A stretch of 38,874 nucleotides of DNA, from the NCBI GenBank assembly GCA_035606355.1, contig DATNFO010000037.1:1-38874 (forward strand). The letters are read 5' to 3'. Positions 24,278-32,278 of the stretch are shown here, piece by piece. The DNA comes from Sulfopaludibacter sp035606355. Its GTDB lineage: Bacteria; Acidobacteriota; Terriglobia; Bryobacterales; Bryobacteraceae. A program made the translations under genes and the position numbers. A model generated the notes under the pieces. That model ran no database searches. It was given only the letters and a program-made list of their open reading frames with translations, and was not told where the DNA came from. Position 1 is the first letter of the stretch. Each line of letters starts with the position of its first letter.

Positions 24278-26005
24278 ATGTCGCCACATCCAAAAGCTTC
24301 CCGCGCCCGTGTTCTGCTCACGAGTGTCTTTGGCCCGTACGCTCAGGACGATGATTTCGGCAGCCGCCGCATCAATCCGATGGAGCTCTACCACAATCAG
24401 GTAACCCGCGAGCAGGGCCCGTTCTCGCTGCGCATGTTCCACCGCTCGTGGGGCATTCTGATGATTCAGAGGAACATCTCCGCGCCCACCACCGTTCTCG
24501 ATTTTCCGACACGCGATGCCTTTGCCGCGGAGCTGCGCGCCAATCGCTATGACGTGGTCGGAATTTCTTCCATCATCGTCAATATCGGCAAAGTGCGAGA
24601 GATGTGCCGCATGGTCCGCGAGCTAGCGCCGCAAGCCTCTATCGTCGTTGGTGGACACGTCAGCGCCATCCCGGGAATCGAGACGATGGTAGATGCCGAC
24701 CATATCGTGAAGGGCGACGGCATCGCGTGGATGCGCCGTTTTCTCGGCGAAGACGAAACCGCGCCCATCCGCCATCCCGAGATCATCTCCGGCTTCGATG
24801 CCCGCACGCTCGGCCTCAAGCTGCCGCAGCAAAAGGGCAGCGTCGCCGCCACCATCATTCCGTCCGTCGGCTGCCCCATGGGCTGCAACTTCTGCACGAC
24901 CAGCGCCTTCTTCGGCGGCAAGGGCAAATTCCTCAACTTCTACGATTCCGGCGATGAGCTCTTCGCAGTAATGAGCGAGATGGAAAAGAAGCTCGGCGTG
25001 AAGAGCTTCTTCATGATGGACGAGAACTTTCTGCTCCACAAACGCCGCGCGCTGCAACTGCTCGCGCGCATGCAGGCCGAGTTGAAACCGTGGGCGCTGT
25101 ACGTCTTCTCCTCCGCCAACGCCATCCGCCAGTACACCATGCGGCAGCTCGTCGAGCTCGGCGTCTCGTGGGTCTGGATGGGCCTGGAATCGCCCCGCTC
25201 CAGCTATACGAAACTCGAAGGCGCGGACACGCTGCAACTCACGCGCGAGCTCCGCGAGCACGGCATCAAACTGCTGGGCTCCACCATCGTGGGGCTGGAG
25301 CACCACACGCCGGAAAACATAGAGGAAGAGATCGAGCACGCGGTCGCGCACGATACGGATTTCCATCAGTTCATGCTGTATACGCCCGTCCCCGGCACTC
25401 CGCTGCACGCGGAAATGACCGCGGAAGGCCGCATGCTGGACGGGGTAAATCTCGCGGATATCCACGGCCAGCACGCCTTCAACTTCAGGCACGCGGCTAT
25501 CTCGCGGGAGGAGTCCAAGCGCTTCCTGGATGCCGCTTTCCGCCGCGATTTCGAGCGCAACGGCCCGAGCATTTACCGCATCTGCCGCACCACCCTCAAC
25601 GGCTGGCGCCGGTACAAAAACGATGCCGATCCGCGCGTCCGCGCTCGCTTCGCCTGGGAAGCAAGGGCGTTGCGCGATGGCTACTCCGCCGCTTTGTTTG
25701 CCATGGAACGCCACCTCCGGAAGAGCAACCCGGCAGTTAGCCAACAGATCGGCGCCCTGCGCAAGGAAGTGGGCCGCGAATTCGGTTTCCTGAGCCGTGT
25801 GGTGACGGCCGCATTGGGTCCGGTCTTACTGTGGAGCGTTCGCCGCGAACAGCGCCGCCTGGAATCCGGCGTCACCTACGAGCCCGCAACCATCACGGAA
25901 CGAAGAAACTGGGTCGTCAATCCAGAAGAATCTTCAGACTCGACATTTGCCCATTCCGGATCTCAACCGTTTGCGTCGATTGCCGGCCGTCCTTCTCAAC
26001 CGTAA
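24278..26005 (+). CDS. B12-binding-domain radical SAM protein
   Basis: Residues 60-170 look like a cobalamin-binding Rossmann domain (VVGISSIIVNIGKVREMCRM, IVVGGHVSAIPG) but lack the DxHxxG lower-ligand motif, as is common in this class. The radical SAM domain has the cluster motif CPMGCNFC (Cys199, 203, 206), then FFMMDENFLLHKRRALQLLA and a TIM-barrel-like WVWMGLESPRSSY. The C-terminal 190 residues are helical, like those of related multidomain members. Such enzymes catalyse methylation or rearrangement in lipid, hopanoid, cofactor or natural-product pathways; the substrate here is unknown. The last 29 codons overlap the kinase gene on the other strand. Confidence 0.9.
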   Translation: MSPHPKASRARVLLTSVFGPYAQDDDFGSRRINPMELYHNQVTREQGPFSLRMFHRSWGILMIQRNISAPTTVLDFPTRDAFAAELRANRYDVVGISSIIVNIGKVREMCRMVRELAPQASIVVGGHVSAIPGIETMVDADHIVKGDGIAWMRRFLGEDETAPIRHPEIISGFDARTLGLKLPQQKGSVAATIIPSVGCPMGCNFCTTSAFFGGKGKFLNFYDSGDELFAVMSEMEKKLGVKSFFMMDENFLLHKRRALQLLARMQAELKPWALYVFSSANAIRQYTMRQLVELGVSWVWMGLESPRSSYTKLEGADTLQLTRELREHGIKLLGSTIVGLEHHTPENIEEEIEHAVAHDTDFHQFMLYTPVPGTPLHAEMTAEGRMLDGVNLADIHGQHAFNFRHAAISREESKRFLDAAFRRDFERNGPSIYRICRTTLNGWRRYKNDADPRVRARFAWEARALRDGYSAALFAMERHLRKSNPAVSQQIGALRKEVGREFGFLSRVVTAALGPVLLWSVRREQRRLESGVTYEPATITERRNWVVNPEESSDSTFAHSGSQPFASIAGRPSQP

Positions 26006-27638
26006 TCTTGTACGTTCCGGGCGCCAGCGCGATCCGCGCGGGAGTGGCATACGCCGTCGGCTTCCCGTCTAACATCACCGAAGCGCCGCTAGGCGAGCTG
26101 GATAGCATCAATGTGCCGCCCACGCCGCGTAGCGCGATGGGGTCCACTTCCACCGGCGTCGAGCCCACCAGAATCTCCCGGCGCTCGGGCTGATATCCCG
26201 CCATGTTGATCTCCACCGTGTGGCGGCCGGGCGGCGCATTTAACGTGCACGGCGTGGCGCAAGTCGCATCGCCGCGGCCATCGAGCTTCGCTGTGGCGCC
26301 CACGGGACTGCTGCTCACCGCTACCGGAATCAGGTCCGCCGCGTGCTTCGGCGCGGGCGCAGATTCGCCGGTCACTGCTGGTTTCGTGCCTTCGTCTGCC
26401 GCTGCTTGTGCCGGAGGCACGGCCGGGGCGGCCTGGACGGGAGCGGGCATGGGACTCGGTTTGGCGTCCTCCGGACTCAACGCCTGAGCCTGCGGCGGGG
26501 CCTGCTGCTGCGGCGGCTGCGCCTGCGCCTGGGTCGGCCCTTGCTTTTCGACCTGTGCCGTTTTCGGCTGTTCGCCCTGGCGGTCCGTAAGCCACGGCAT
26601 CGCCTGCCAGCCGATCAGCGCCAGCAGCAAGGCGGCCATCAACACCGCCAACAGGAACGGCAGAAAGCTGCTCTTCTTCTTCTCCGGCCCGGCGACTGTG
26701 GTGTCTCCATTGCTTCGCGCGCGACGCGACGGAGGGAGGGTAATGGAAGGTTTCGGCGCATCCGCCATGGTGGGCGCGTTCAAGCTTCCGCCGCGCGGTA
26801 GCGCTTTCCAGCTTTTCGTCGCGTTGCACGCCTTTTCCAGCGCGTCGGCGAACTCCTGGCAGTTTCTATAGCGCGCATCGGCCTTCTTGGCGAGTCCTTT
26901 GCGCAGCACGGTCTCGATCGGCCCCGTCAGCGACGGATTGATGCGGTGGGGCGCCTGCGGCTCTTCGGCAACAATCTTGTACACCACCGTCGTGAGATGC
27001 TCGCCTGTATACGGTTTTTCCCCAGTCAGCATCTCGAACGCGATCACCGCCAGCGAAAACTGATCGCTGCGCCCGTCCACCGGCTGACCCTGCACCTGCT
27101 CGGGCGACATGTAGTGCGGAGTTCCGACGATGGACCCCGTCATCGTGAACTGCTCCGATGCCGTGATCTTGGCAATTCCAAAATCGGTGATCTTGGCCGA
27201 TCCGTCCGCCGCGATCATGATGTTGGCCGGTTTGATATCGCGGTGCACGATGCCCTTGGAATGCGCATAATCCAGCGCATTCGCCGTCTGCCCGAGGATG
27301 CCGAACATGCGCGCCGCGGCCAGAGGCTGCCCTTCGCTCAGTAGCGCGTCCAGCGTCGGACCGTCCACATATTCCATGGCGATGTAGGCGAGATCGCCCT
27401 GCTGCTCCACGTCGTAGATGGTCACGATGCCCGGATGGGACAGCATTCCGGCCGACCGCGCTTCCCGAAACAGCCGCTCGCGAAGCCGGTCCTGCTCGTC
27501 GGGGCTGCGGACTCCGCCAAGCTGGATCGTTTTGATGGCCACCGGCCGGCCGATGTTCGGATCGATGGCATGGTACACGACGCCCATGGCGCCGCGCCCC
27601 AGTTCGCGGACGATTTTATATCGGCCGATGCGATCCAT
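25917..27638 (-). CDS. Membrane Ser/Thr protein kinase with PEGA domains
   Basis: Residues 1-275 are a Hanks-type kinase: P-loop GRGAMG (14-19), VAIK Lys36, catalytic HRDIKPAN, DFG (TDFGIAKI) and the activation-loop/APE region VGTPHYMSPEQ. A Pro/Ala/Gln-rich linker follows, with one membrane helix (FLPFLLAVLMAALLLALIGW, about 320-340). The extracytoplasmic part has two PEGA-like units (VSSSPVGATAKLDGRGDATC; LSSSPSGASVMLDGKPTAYA) expected to bind wall or surface ligands. A -10-like TACACT (27652-27647, minus) lies 8 nt before the ATG. It is divergent from the histidine kinase operon with only 61 nt between. Its 3' end overlaps the radical SAM gene by 89 nt. Confidence 0.94.
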   Translation of the reverse strand: MDRIGRYKIVRELGRGAMGVVYHAIDPNIGRPVAIKTIQLGGVRSPDEQDRLRERLFREARSAGMLSHPGIVTIYDVEQQGDLAYIAMEYVDGPTLDALLSEGQPLAAARMFGILGQTANALDYAHSKGIVHRDIKPANIMIAADGSAKITDFGIAKITASEQFTMTGSIVGTPHYMSPEQVQGQPVDGRSDQFSLAVIAFEMLTGEKPYTGEHLTTVVYKIVAEEPQAPHRINPSLTGPIETVLRKGLAKKADARYRNCQEFADALEKACNATKSWKALPRGGSLNAPTMADAPKPSITLPPSRRARSNGDTTVAGPEKKKSSFLPFLLAVLMAALLLALIGWQAMPWLTDRQGEQPKTAQVEKQGPTQAQAQPPQQQAPPQAQALSPEDAKPSPMPAPVQAAPAVPPAQAAADEGTKPAVTGESAPAPKHAADLIPVAVSSSPVGATAKLDGRGDATCATPCTLNAPPGRHTVEINMAGYQPERREILVGSTPVEVDPIALRGVGGTLMLSSSPSGASVMLDGKPTAYATPARIALAPGTYKITVEKDGRQSTQTVEIRNGQMSSLKILLD

Positions 27639-27646
27639 TCACGATT

Positions 27647-27652
27647 AGTGTA
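27647..27652 (-). promoter_or_regulatory. Candidate -10 box of the PEGA kinase gene
   Basis: On the minus strand TACACT lies 8 nt before ATG 27638, again predicting a leaderless start. No strong -35 box. It shares a 61-nt intergenic region with the opposite promoter at 27686. Confidence 0.35.
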
Positions 27653-27685
27653 GCGAAGCGGCGCCGCGCGGGACCATTCCACGGC

Positions 27686-27691
27686 TAAAAT
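27686..27691 (+). promoter_or_regulatory. Candidate -10 box of the five-gene signalling operon
   Basis: TAAAAT is 8 nt before GTG 27700, predicting a leaderless transcript. No -35 box was found. Confidence 0.35.
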
Positions 27692-27699
27692 GAGACTTC

Positions 27700-29658
27700 G
27701 TGGTCACGGAAAGACACTCGGGGGATGAGGCGCTGAAGGGCGGCTGGCGGCGTGTTTCGCTGCGGGCTCGCGGTGTGAGCGTCCTGGCGTTTCCGCTCGC
27801 CGTGTTGTTTGTGACCTTGTTCGCTATTTACTGGGCCGAAAACGCCGTCTACCGCGCCGAGGAGACCGTAGGCCGGTATTACGAGACGCGCGGCGCCATT
27901 GTGCAACTGGGCAGTGCGGTGAGCGATGCCGAGGCGGCCGTCGGAGGCTACACGGCCACTGGATTCTCCCGTTTCCATGATGCCTTCCAGACAGCCCGGG
28001 CGTCCGCGGCGGCGGCGCTGCAGTCGCTTCCGCGGCTGACCGGCGATCAGGCCGCTACCCGCGCGGCAGCCGCGGACATCGAAAGGCTCGGCGCGCTGGA
28101 ACTCGCTTCGCTGGATGCGCGCGCGGCCGGAGGTTCGCGTCCCGCCGGCAACCTGGTGGCCGATTTACAGGCGCGGCTTGCATTACTGGCAGGCGAGGAG
28201 GAGCGCCGCTTCACGCAAGCGCGCTACGAACGCGACCTCGCGCGGCGCAATCTCTTTCGCACCGTACTGGCCTGCGGCATCCTGGGGCCCATGGGCGCGT
28301 TGCTGATTCACCTGCTGGTGGCGGGCAGGCTGGTGAAGCGGATTGAGAAGGTCACGGAGAATGCGCGGCGGCTGGCGCACGGCCTTCCGCTGGAGCCGTT
28401 CCCGGGGGGAACTGACGAAATCGCCGCGCTCGCGCGCCAGCTTCAGGATGCCGCGACGCTCTTGCAGGAACGCGAGCGCGAGCTTCGCGGCAGCGAAACT
28501 CGCTACCGCGATCTCTTCGATCAGGCGCCGGTTCCTTTCGAAGAAACCGACAGCAATGGCGTGGTCACGCGCTTCAATCAAGCCGTTTGCGCGCTGCTGC
28601 GTTGCGCGCCGGCACGCCTGACCGGCCATTACGCATGGGACTTCGTTCCTTCCGATGAGCAGGAAGGTTTCCGCAGTGCAATGCTCGGCCGGATCGCTAG
28701 CGGAGCATCGGCCGCGCCCTTCGAGACCGAATTCGTGCTGGACGATGGCTCCCGCTTGTCGGTTGAAATCCGGGAGAGTCCGATCCGCGATGAGAACGGC
28801 CAAATCGCCGGATTGTGTCTGTCGCTGCTGGACATCACGGAGCGCAATCTGGCGGCGGTGGCGGCCCGGAAAGTGGAGCAGTATGCGCTGGAATTGAGGA
28901 ATAAAAACGAGCAGCTCGGCCGCGCGCTCGAAGCCGCGCATTCCGCCACCGAGGCCAAGAGCCGCTTTCTCGCCAGCATCTCGCACGAGCTGCGGACGCC
29001 GCTCAACGGCATCATCGGGTTTTCCGAGTTGATGCACGACGGGCGCCTCGGCCCGATCCTGCCCGAACAGGTCGACGTGATGGCTGACATTCTCACCAGC
29101 GCGCGCCACCTGTTGCAACTGATCAACGATATTCTGGACCTCTCCAAGATCGAAGCGGGAAAAATGGAATTTCGCCCCGAGGATTGCGATCTGGGTGCGC
29201 TGATTCAAGAGGTAATGGATGTTATGGCGCCGCTTGCCGAAAAGAAGTCGCTGGCGATCGATACGAGAGTGCCCACGGGCGTGCACGCCTCACTCGATCC
29301 CGCGCGCTTTAAGCAGGTGCTGTATAACTATGTTTCCAACGCGGTGAAGTTCACACCGCAGGGCGGTAATGTTTCCGTGCGCATCTCCTATCACGAGCCC
29401 GACCGGTTTCAGTTAGAGGTGGCGGATACCGGAATCGGCATCCCGGAGTCCGAAATTCCACGGCTGTTTCAGGAATTTCAGCAGTTGCCGAATAGCCGCA
29501 AGGCGGAGCAGGGAACCGGCCTCGGTCTCGCACTTACCCGCGCCATCGTGGAGGCGCAAGGCGGGCGTGTCGGAGTGCGCAGCGAGCCCGGGCGAGGGAG
29601 CGTCTTCTCTGCTATATTGCCGTTGCACGGAAACGCCGCCGCTAGTGTAAACGGCTGA
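27700..29658 (+). CDS. Membrane histidine kinase (CHASE3-HAMP-PAS-HisKA-HATPase)
   Basis: A 652-residue sensor kinase, with no receiver domain. Two membrane helices (about 22-45 and 187-207) flank a CHASE3-like sensor (VSDAEAAVGGYTATGFSRFH). HAMP (VKRIEKVTENARRLAHGLPL) and PAS (RDLFDQAPVPFEETDSNGVV) follow. HisKA has the phospho-acceptor His429 in FLASISHELRTPLNG. HATPase has the N box (VLYNYVSNAVKFTPQGG), VADTGIGIP and the G box GTGLGLAL. The start is GTG 27700. It leads five tightly packed genes. The envelope-facing sensor and absence of a Shine-Dalgarno fit a regulated membrane pathway. Confidence 0.93.
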   Translation: MVTERHSGDEALKGGWRRVSLRARGVSVLAFPLAVLFVTLFAIYWAENAVYRAEETVGRYYETRGAIVQLGSAVSDAEAAVGGYTATGFSRFHDAFQTARASAAAALQSLPRLTGDQAATRAAAADIERLGALELASLDARAAGGSRPAGNLVADLQARLALLAGEEERRFTQARYERDLARRNLFRTVLACGILGPMGALLIHLLVAGRLVKRIEKVTENARRLAHGLPLEPFPGGTDEIAALARQLQDAATLLQERERELRGSETRYRDLFDQAPVPFEETDSNGVVTRFNQAVCALLRCAPARLTGHYAWDFVPSDEQEGFRSAMLGRIASGASAAPFETEFVLDDGSRLSVEIRESPIRDENGQIAGLCLSLLDITERNLAAVAARKVEQYALELRNKNEQLGRALEAAHSATEAKSRFLASISHELRTPLNGIIGFSELMHDGRLGPILPEQVDVMADILTSARHLLQLINDILDLSKIEAGKMEFRPEDCDLGALIQEVMDVMAPLAEKKSLAIDTRVPTGVHASLDPARFKQVLYNYVSNAVKFTPQGGNVSVRISYHEPDRFQLEVADTGIGIPESEIPRLFQEFQQLPNSRKAEQGTGLGLALTRAIVEAQGGRVGVRSEPGRGSVFSAILPLHGNAAASVNG

Positions 29659-29681
29659 CGCGTAAGATAGAATACAGATTC

Positions 29682-31205
29682 ATGGCGGGCGAGCCCATCC
29701 TGATCATCGATGATACGCCGGTAAATCTGAAGCTCACGCGCATTCTGCTGGTTAACGAAGGTTATAAGGTCATTACGGCAGCGAGCGCGGAAGAGGGCCT
29801 GGAATTGCTGCGCGGCATGCATCCCGCGCTCATTCTGGCGGACATACAGTTGCCGGGAATGGACGGTTTGGAATTCACGCGGCGCATTAAGTCGGATCCT
29901 GCCACCAAAAACATACCGATTATTGCGCTGACCGCCTTCGCCATGAAAGGCGACGAGCAAAAGGCGATCGATGCGGGGTGCGACGGCTACATCACCAAAC
30001 CCATCGATACCCGCACACTCGGCGCGCGCATTCGCGAGGTGCTGGGCCGCGCTGGCGCGGACGCGGTTCCCGCCGCGACCCCGCCGGAGAAGACCACCAT
30101 CGATAAAGCCGAGATGATGGCTCTCCGCCGGCGCTTCCTGGCCGAGGGTCAGGAAATTTCACGCAATCTGCTGCTGGATCTGGATGGAGCGTTCCCCACC
30201 GCCGAAGCGAAACGCAGCATCCATCAATGGATCGGCACGGGCGGGCTGCTCGGCTACAACGCCATCAGCCGGTTGGCGCGCGAGGCGGAGGCGCTCCTGA
30301 TGGAACCCCCGCTGGATAGCGCGCAGTTTCGCGAGACTCTCACCAATCTGGTAATGGCTTTCAACAGCCCGCGGGAAGCACGCGATGTTCCCATTCCGGA
30401 GCCGATCGTGCAAATGCTGAGCGGCAAACGCGTCGCGGCTGTCGGCTTTGCCGGAAGTGTGCGCGAGCGGCTTTCCATATCTCTCGAACGCGTCGGCGCA
30501 ACGCCCGTGTTTCTGCAATCGGCGGATCGGCCGGAATCGCCTGCTGCCGCTGGTTGCGCGCTGGCGGTGGTGTACGTGGACGGCAATACGCCGGACTCGC
30601 CGTGGCTCAGCGCGACTCCTCCGCGCGGCATGCCCCTGGTATTCTGCGGCGATCGCGACGTTCTGCTGGGCTTGGATCCGCGGGTGCAGTCGTCGGCGCG
30701 CGAGTTTCTCATGGATTCGTGGCTGCCCGATGAGGCCCTGGTGCGTTTGAGCCTCGCGCTGTCGCACCGCCCGGCGGAGGCCACGCGCGGGTCCGTAGCG
30801 GCGGCGCCCGCCGCGCCCGCGGCCGCTGCTGCCATGCCTGTGGGCCGGCCGCAGATCGTTATCGCCGATGACGACCCCACGGTGCTGGCCTTGGTCCGCG
30901 CGGCCATCGAGAACTTCGGCATGGAATGCGTTGCGGCGCACGATGGCAGCAGCGCCGCCGAGACCATCCGGCGCATACGGCCGCAAGCTGCCGTGCTGGA
31001 TGTCAATATGCCCGGCATGGATGGCTATGAAGTGCTCTCCGCCATTCGCGCCGAAGGTTTGCCGGTGCGAGTGGTGCTACTCACGGCCCGGCAGCAGGAA
31101 AGCGATGTCATTCGCGGATTCACGCTGGGCGCGGACGATTACATTGTCAAGCCCTTCAGCCCTATGGAACTGGTGGCACGGGTGAAGCGCCTGTTGGGAC
31201 GATGA
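29682..31205 (+). CDS. Multi-domain response regulator: REC, HPt, degenerate REC, REC
   Basis: A 507-residue cytoplasmic phosphorelay protein with no DNA-binding domain. REC1 (1-120) has the acidic pair Asp10/11 and Asp54 (LILADIQLPGMDG). Residues 145-225 resemble an HPt domain: IHQWIGTGGLLGYNAISRLA places His181 in an HxxxG motif. Residues 245-365 look like a receiver fold without the acidic and Lys residues. After an Ala/Pro linker, the C-terminal REC2 (385-507) has Asp440 (VLDVNMPGMDG) and Lys in DYIVKPFSPMELV. Its gene overlaps the next as ATGA. The likely route is His429 of the kinase to Asp54, then His181, then Asp440. Confidence 0.9.
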   Translation: MAGEPILIIDDTPVNLKLTRILLVNEGYKVITAASAEEGLELLRGMHPALILADIQLPGMDGLEFTRRIKSDPATKNIPIIALTAFAMKGDEQKAIDAGCDGYITKPIDTRTLGARIREVLGRAGADAVPAATPPEKTTIDKAEMMALRRRFLAEGQEISRNLLLDLDGAFPTAEAKRSIHQWIGTGGLLGYNAISRLAREAEALLMEPPLDSAQFRETLTNLVMAFNSPREARDVPIPEPIVQMLSGKRVAAVGFAGSVRERLSISLERVGATPVFLQSADRPESPAAAGCALAVVYVDGNTPDSPWLSATPPRGMPLVFCGDRDVLLGLDPRVQSSAREFLMDSWLPDEALVRLSLALSHRPAEATRGSVAAAPAAPAAAAAMPVGRPQIVIADDDPTVLALVRAAIENFGMECVAAHDGSSAAETIRRIRPQAAVLDVNMPGMDGYEVLSAIRAEGLPVRVVLLTARQQESDVIRGFTLGADDYIVKPFSPMELVARVKRLLGR

Positions 31206-32278
31206 TCACGCTCGAGCTTTCCGCCGTCAGCATGCTTCTGGCGGCGTACGCGCTCTGGATATTCGGCATGTTCATCGCCGCCCTGTTGCGGGGCGCGGCC
31301 ACGCGCAGGGCGCAGCAGCGCGCGGCCGAGCTGGAACCGAAGATTCGCGAAGTGCTGATCCATTACCTGGCCGGCGCCGAAGATCGCACCGAAATCCGGA
31401 ACTATGTCAAGGAAAGCCGCGCGGCCGTCTCGACCACGCTATTGAGCTTCCAGACCACCATTTCCGGCGGGGCGCGCGACCGCCTTTGCGAACTGGCATT
31501 AGATCAGGGCCTGGTTCACGAGTGGTGCCAGCAGACGCGCAGCAAGAATCTGGCCGTGCGGCGGGCTGCCTTCGTGCGCCTGGCGTTCGCGTGCTCTTAT
31601 GAACCATGCCGTAGAGTGGGCGGCGAGATTTTGCTGGACGCGCTGAACGATGCCGATGACGAGATCCGTCTGGAAGCCTGCCGCGCGCTGGTGCAGGCAG
31701 GCGTTCCGGAAGAGGTGGAGAGCGTTTTCGAAGCCGCCCTCGGCAGCAATCCGCTGATTCGCATTCTGCTCGCCGAGGATTTGCGGCGCCACGCCGCCGT
31801 GCTGTGCAAGCGGGCCGTGCCGGAGGCGCTGCGCGCCGGCGATTCGGCCCGTGTGCTGGCGGCGCTGGACGTCCTGGTGGCGTGGGAGCGCGCTCTGCCT
31901 CTGCGCGGCCTTTTCAATTTGCTGCAGCGCGACGATCCGCAAATCCGCATACAGACGCTGCATCTGGCCCCGCTTGTGGAGATGGCCCCGGAAGACATGG
32001 CCTCCGTTCTGGATGCTCTCGCGGATCCCGATGAGCGCGTCGTGTTGGCGGCCGCCCAATCGGTGGGGCGGCTCCGCTTGCAGAACGCCATGACCGCGCT
32101 GGCGCGATGCCTGCGTACCGGCAATCCGGAACTGGCGCGCGTTTCGGCGGCGGCGCTCGCCGAAATCCCGGGCACTGGTGCGGTGACGCTCGAAGAGTTG
32201 AGCGACAGTTCGAATCGGGTTACCGCGCTGGCGGCTCGCGAGGCGCTGGGGCGCGCCCGGCAGAGGGGGGGCATGTGA
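31202..32278 (+). CDS. Membrane-anchored HEAT-repeat protein
   Basis: An N-terminal helix (residues 8-30, SVSMLLAAYALWIFGMFIAA region) anchors the protein, followed by a basic patch and about 300 residues of HEAT repeats (DDEIRLEACRALVQAGVPEE, DDPQIRIQTLHLAPLVEMAP, DERVVLAAAQSVGRLRLQNA). HEAT solenoids are protein-binding scaffolds, here on the cytoplasmic face. ATGA overlap with the regulator gene and GTGA overlap with the GT2-like gene show a coupled operon. It may bridge the phosphorelay output to the membrane protein downstream; no direct evidence for that. Confidence 0.87.
   Translation: MITLELSAVSMLLAAYALWIFGMFIAALLRGAATRRAQQRAAELEPKIREVLIHYLAGAEDRTEIRNYVKESRAAVSTTLLSFQTTISGGARDRLCELALDQGLVHEWCQQTRSKNLAVRRAAFVRLAFACSYEPCRRVGGEILLDALNDADDEIRLEACRALVQAGVPEEVESVFEAALGSNPLIRILLAEDLRRHAAVLCKRAVPEALRAGDSARVLAALDVLVAWERALPLRGLFNLLQRDDPQIRIQTLHLAPLVEMAPEDMASVLDALADPDERVVLAAAQSVGRLRLQNAMTALARCLRTGNPELARVSAAALAEIPGTGAVTLEELSDSSNRVTALAAREALGRARQRGGM

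Noticed and set aside
24623..25744. 373-codon minus-strand ORF inside the radical SAM gene
   Set aside because: It is antisense to a clear enzyme with motifs and has no recognisable domain; GC-rich shadow.
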